From assembly GCA_000739535.1 (NCBI GenBank), contig DF820466.1, forward strand, positions 747,731 through 811,730: 64,000 nt of DNA, read 5' to 3'. The notes under the pieces are model-generated. The model had not been told where the DNA came from. It saw only the letters and a list, made by a program, of their open reading frames with translations, and did no database searches. This stretch comes from Candidatus Vecturithrix granuli (GTDB lineage Bacteria; Moduliflexota; Moduliflexia; Moduliflexales; Moduliflexaceae). Shown here in pieces: positions 63,498 through 64,000 of this stretch. The position numbers and the translations under genes are program-made. Within the stretch, counting starts at the first letter, position 1. Each line of letters opens with the position of its first letter.

Positions 63498-63917
63498 GTG
63501 AAAGAAATTACCATCACTATTCCAAGCAGCACTGAATTTGTTGGCCCAGTCGTCAAATTCTTTGATACCTTGTTTGTAGAAAAAGGGATCAAAGAACCGG
63601 CAACCACTAATGTGACGACCTCAGTGATCGAAGCCATTGGGAATGCGATTACTCATGGAAATAAAGGCGATATAAGTAAAACCATTGATATCTTCATCAA
63701 GCTGCATCGAAAAAAGATTATTATTGAAGTGCAAGACCATGGCGAAGGGTTTGATTATGCAGACTTACCGGATCCCTTAGCGCCAGAAAACCTGCTCAAA
63801 CTTTCAGGACGGGGAATCTTTTTCATGAAAAGCCTTATGGATAGCGTCCAATTCAAGTGCAATGGCAACGGCTCAAAAGTGATTATGGAAAAAATGTTTC
63901 AGCAGAGTCTGGAATAG
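63498..63917 (+). CDS. RsbW/SpoIIAB-like anti-sigma serine kinase (HATPase_c_2)
   Basis: 139 residues from GTG 63498, with AAGGA nine bases upstream; an ATG at 63456 lacks such a site. ATP-binding boxes are intact: VIEAIGNAITHGN (N box), VQDHGEGFD (G1) and GRGIFFMKSLMD (G2). Such kinases control sigma factors or phosphorylate STAS proteins. No STAS or sigma-factor gene is in view. It lies 160 bases after the degenerate hybrid kinase. Confidence 0.85.
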   Translation: MKEITITIPSSTEFVGPVVKFFDTLFVEKGIKEPATTNVTTSVIEAIGNAITHGNKGDISKTIDIFIKLHRKKIIIEVQDHGEGFDYADLPDPLAPENLLKLSGRGIFFMKSLMDSVQFKCNGNGSKVIMEKMFQQSLE

Positions 63918-64000
63918 GCGCAAAATATTCGTAATTACTCACTCACATTACGCACTCATATAAAAAAGTCAGATATTATACATTGTTTTTAACTGTGTTA

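Overview
The window reads as chromosome of an uncultured diderm (outer-membrane) bacterium of moderate GC. The evidence for two membranes is LolC/LolD lipoprotein-release genes, a paired PilT/PilU, signal-peptide beta-barrel proteins and CcmF. TPR/MglA-type genes, many intergenic palindromes and Uma2-type genes make me think of a candidate phylum such as Modulibacterota (KSB3). That is recollection of gene style, not a phylogeny.

Layout. 0-5.4 kb (minus): lolC-lolD-mcsB-clpC, with clpC cut by the window edge. 5.6 kb: tRNA-Glu(UUC). 6-7.5 kb: a divergent sugar-phosphate transferase. 7.6-17.1 kb (minus): pilT, pilU, a DUF4384 secreted protein, a CHASE2 adenylate cyclase, dnaB and two CNNM/CorC-type proteins. 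17.3-19.1 kb (plus): lipoate ligase-like gene and dGTPase. 19.2-21.0 kb: an outer-membrane protein and nested palindromes. 21.0-24.3 kb is an accessory patch: frameshifted PIG-L deacetylase, YkgJ remnant, an unknown Cys-His-Asp protein, a HEPN-like fragment, a RelE/ParE-type toxin-antitoxin pair and attC-like sequences. 24.3-29.7 kb (minus): sugar-acid uptake and catabolism operon. 29.9-31.3 kb: orphan histidine kinase. 31.8-39.6 kb: thrS, broken Uma2 gene, prmC, ppdK and an agmatinase-family gene with an internal palindrome-bearing duplication. 39.7-40.1 kb: tRNA-Lys(CUU) interrupted by a 248-nt group I intron. 40.2-41.8 kb: DNA methyltransferase pseudogene. 41.9-44.3 kb (minus): moaB-dcd-moaD-moaE. 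44.7-50.7 kb (plus): a very acidic zinc-ribbon protein, an MglA-type GTPase with a long acidic tail, def and a small barrel protein. 50.8-57.5 kb: Agl23-like glycosyltransferase, ketopantoate reductase, patatin, a candidate small transcript and ccmF. 57.9-63.9 kb (plus): ROK kinase, large TPR protein, REC-histidine kinase hybrid and RsbW-like kinase.

Four families of dispersed palindromes (called A to D here) punctuate the intergenic space, and one related element lies inside a coding region. Accessory genes (PIG-L, YkgJ, Uma2, DNA methyltransferase) carry frameshifts and nonsense codons while neighbouring housekeeping genes are intact. This points to real decay rather than general sequencing error.

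The items I find most interesting are the group I intron in tRNA-Lys(CUU), the zinc-ribbon/MglA acidic pair, the in-frame palindrome duplication in the agmatinase-family gene, the nested palindromes and the perfect-hexamer promoter driving a short non-annotated transcript near 55.0 kb.
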